Assembly: GCA_963681505.1 (NCBI GenBank)
Contig: OY811971.1
Location: 545,501-609,500 of the forward strand
Source of the DNA: Eunapius fragilis
Taxonomy: Eukaryota > Porifera > Demospongiae > Spongillida > Spongillidae
Length of the DNA: 64,000 nucleotides
Direction of reading: 5' to 3'
The position numbers and the translations under genes were made by a program. The notes under the pieces were generated by a model that saw only the letters and a program-made list of their open reading frames with translations, was not told the DNA's origin and did not search any database. How positions within the stretch are numbered: position 1 is the first letter of the stretch; each line of letters begins with the position of its first letter. Positions 61,532-64,000 of the stretch are shown here, in pieces.

Positions 61532-61856
61532 GGCTAAATGGGTCACCTTTGCTGGTCAGAAGTATCAAACTATGTGTATCGTTATTCTAGGAGTGGATGA
61601 AGACTACCCTATGTTTGGGCAAGTTAAGGAACTGTACATGATTGATACCACAAAACCTATGGCAATTGTGACTGTAATGTCAACGCTTGCATTCAACGAG
61701 CACTACCATGGCTATACATTGAGTTATTCAACCTCTACCAGGGTAATATCTCTCAAAACATTGTACAGTCCTTTTCCACTCCATGCTAGAAGATGTCCAA
61801 ATGGCGACAGATTGGTGGTAATGAAGCACCATATATCAGAAACAGTTCAAAGTTAA
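61532..61856 (+). CDS. Terminal exon of an unidentified gene
   Basis: TTTAATTGCAG acceptor, then AKWVTFAGQKYQTMCIVILG, VDEDYPMFGQVKELYMIDTT, LAFNEHYHGYTL and a basic end with TAA at 61854-61856. A 108-residue frame with globular composition (W-V-x-F-x-G-x-K-Y ... P-M-F-G-Q-V). No named domain was recognised. It is convergent with nothing and divergent from the minus gene at 61.0 kb; its upstream exons were not found. Confidence 0.5.
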
Positions 61857-62580
61857 AGCGTACATATACTATCCTGTATGAACTGTATTGACTGTAACAG
61901 GTGATAGACATGTTTTTATTGTGTTGGTACCAGATGATTACTATGCTCCTCCTTGAGCTACATGTGATAACATATGAAAAACCTTGTGTCCAACAATATA
62001 TATATGTTCCCATGTAATTTTACTATTAGGGTGTGGTCTAACTAGAATCCAGATGGAGTTTTAACACTATGGTGCGCATACATGAACCACTGCACGCAAG
62101 CCTTCTTAAACACAGCTTTGCTGTATACCGTTATTGCACGTTGTAAAAGCGACGCTAACGTGTACAAACGCACTAACCTACAAACCCACACCGACGAACG
62201 CCCGCCAAGGCCAGCGTTTAGTACTGTAAGTCGTGTGCGTGCGTACATACCTTAAAGATAACGTTCGGCTTTAAAGTTCAATCCAACTACGAAGTCTGTC
62301 ACAGCTGCCATAGCATCTTGCCAACCATGCCCTCAATCCGTCAAACAAACAAGGCTGGGAACGCGTTCAGTGTGGTGTAATGCGGTAAATCAGTGCTATG
62401 ACAACACACCTTTTAAATGTCTTAACACTCCATTATTAGTGGGGTACGGTGCTAACACTCTCGCGTAGTCTGCCAACACCCATAGGTGTAAGCTGAACAC
62501 CCTAGTGTGTTATCATAGCACCCCATGGGCTGTAACACCCCTCAGACCTAACACCCCTCGGGCCTTTTTTTTTAACAGTG

Positions 62581-63683
62581 CAAATACGCTCGCTAACGTT
62601 CAGCTGATTCTACGGTGCAACGGCAATAGTGGAATCTGGTGTTTTGCTAATCGTATTCATCACACTTCAAATCCTACATAGGACCTACTAACGTAGGTCC
62701 TAATACTGCTATTGGGATGTAGACAGTGGCGTACCTGAGAGTTCAATGGTTAGAGTTGGTTTGCTGAGCGCTGGTTCATTCTGTCCCGCACACCGGCCGT
62801 CTGTGTAGCCTCAAATAAAGGTTGTCTGGAATGGAGATAAACCCGACTCCCCTATCACATCGAATCCGCTCTATAAACGGCTTACCTACTGCATGACTGA
62901 TTCTTCGAGCTAGTATATTCATTACACCCACTCACACATATGCAGACGGTTTTACGGCAGCCAACTTGTAACGCATCCAATCTGACTAGAGCACACCATG
63001 CGCTCGGCTTACCCTCAAATAAGTACGGGTATATTTTTTCAAACGCAATAGTTTGGTACTGCCTTAAAGAGCAAATTATATGAATTATAATGATATGTGA
63101 AACATGTCATTTGCAGAAGTAGCGACAAAGTTATAGCAATCCAACCATTGGATTTGCGGCAATGGTAATCCATGCGGTAGCGCATAAAAAATTGTGACGG
63201 TTTTTGATCTTTTCGGTATAGCAACTACAATCAATAATATAATCACAGCAAAAAATTTTTTACAAGTCTTGCACACATATAAGAAGCATAGAATAGTGTT
63301 ATACATCAAATTTCACTAATGTACAAATCATCTGTAATATAGTGAACTAGGAATTCATATAGAGTCATTGAAACATCATCCCCACATTGCCAAAAATTTC
63401 GGACATCGACCCATAACTCTGGCCAGGAATGCAATATCAAAATTATACTTGCACCGTTACACTCGTTAGCTAAGATTTATCAAAGCATAAAAACAGCTAA
63501 TTATAATTAATGAACTTTCGTTACGACAACAAATGTTTAAGTACCTTTATGAGCAAAAATATCTCTTTCAGTACAATTTTTAGTTTCGATTCCTTGTATT
63601 TATTGTTACGCATGCGCGTTGCGGCAACGTCATCGCGTTTTAAAATGACTCTTACGTCACTCCGATTCCCAATTCATTTTGCC
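62581..63683. other. No gene recognised
   Basis: CAGTGGCGTACCTGAGAG at 62725 resembles a hAT end without a partner. The rest is AT-rich and unassigned. Confidence 0.45.
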
Positions 63684-63722
63684 AGTCTGGGGACCTGATA
63701 CCTGACTTTCTGGTCCCCAGAC
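63684..63722. repeat. Small hairpin GTCTGGGGACC/GGTCCCCAGAC
   Basis: Perfect 11-bp arms separated by about 16 bases. The same word occurs once at 14132. Confidence 0.6.
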
Positions 63723-64000
63723 TACGTGCAGCCCCTCCTCCCATTCTTTGAAATAAGTGATAGGGATTCTTTGTTTACGTTTCTTGAGTTCGAAGCTCTT
63801 TCTTTATGATTCGTACGTGTAGGCTCGCCACATCATGGTACTGACCATCTTTGGCTGAAACAGATTAACGGATGTACGGTAAGTGCTAGGTGCGCTTTCA
63901 TTGGAGAAGTCCTTCTGGCTGGGCTTTGCGATCGGGCGACGGGGAATTTGACCACGGGAGTGGCCACCAAAAAGGGCGGATTGTTCCACATGGACTAGAC
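63723..64000. other. No gene recognised
   Basis: A minus-strand frame (63804-63989, SALFGGHSRGQIPRRP) runs to the window edge region and has no recognised domain. It could be part of an exon cut by the window end, but this is not supported. Confidence 0.35.

Larger units (their letters stand above)
57945..62580. mobile_element. Putative 4.6-kb CACTG-ended DNA element with gene cargo
   Basis: CACTGTTAAAAAAAAGG at 57945 and CCTTTTTTTTTAACAGTG ending at 62580 are inverted. Both are followed inward by dense short repeats of GGTGTTA/TAACACC type (57960-58100 and 62400-62565). The dinucleotide CA flanks each end. CACTG/CACTA ends, subterminal repeats and a 2-3 bp duplication suit the CMC/EnSpm group, but no such transposase is visible. 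The two ends could also come from separate elements. Confidence 0.5.

Overview
This window looks like AT-rich nuclear DNA from an early-branching animal, most likely a demosponge (inference). The evidence is: GT-AG introns, many only 50-100 bp; an ankyrin/Roc-COR/Death/CARD gene built from one-repeat exons; a MANBAL-like gene; and a dense, varied set of metazoan transposons (gypsy, hAT/ZMYM, pogo, RLE-type non-LTR, Ginger-like integrase, a TTAA-target element, CACTG-ended DNA) with microsatellites of hundreds of bp. No bacterial operons, rRNA, confident tRNA or CRISPR were seen.

Layout. 1-3.2 kb: no gene; a small hairpin and a remnant of a foldback arm. 3.2-19.8 kb: one plus-strand gene, probably continuous: five ankyrin exons (3.2, 3.8, 4.1, 12.7, 13.6 kb), a 2.36-kb exon with a degenerate Roc GTPase, COR and a Death-like fold, and a last CARD exon. 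Its 8.5-kb intron (4.2-12.7) is packed with a broken gypsy pol, hairpin MITEs, a hAT relic and a 2.2-kb pogo element carrying an antisense HIRAN ORF. A 1.87-kb foldback fills the next-to-last large intron (13.7-16.9). 20.5 kb: MANBAL-like gene on the minus strand. 21-29 kb: repeats, including a 1-kb GTAT/GTAC satellite and tandem units with GTAT tails. 29.9-32.1 kb: broken non-LTR retroelement (minus). 33.0 kb: promoter-like hairpin, TATA and mini-exon. 34.9-37.3 kb: tandem duplication and minisatellites. 39.8-42.1 kb: decayed intron-containing coding sequence of unknown family. 42.9-50.1 kb: hAT transposase C-terminus, a repeat with a 750-bp GAA expansion next to it, and a 4.4-kb TTAA-flanked DNA transposon inserted precisely in the hAT dimerisation region. 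50.2-52 kb: a candidate first exon and the 5' end of a coiled-coil gene (minus). 52.8-55.9 kb: decayed multi-exon integrase-GPY-Ulp1 gene. 56.8-62.6 kb: hairpin MITEs and a CACTG-ended element enclosing two apparently functional gene ends.

The host genes likely to be functional are the ANK-Roc-COR-CARD gene (death-fold signalling by family), the MANBAL-like membrane protein, and the coiled-coil gene start. Nearly everything else is mobile DNA. The best-preserved mobile element is the TTAA element: its 880- and 239-codon ORFs are in the same frame and separated by one stop.
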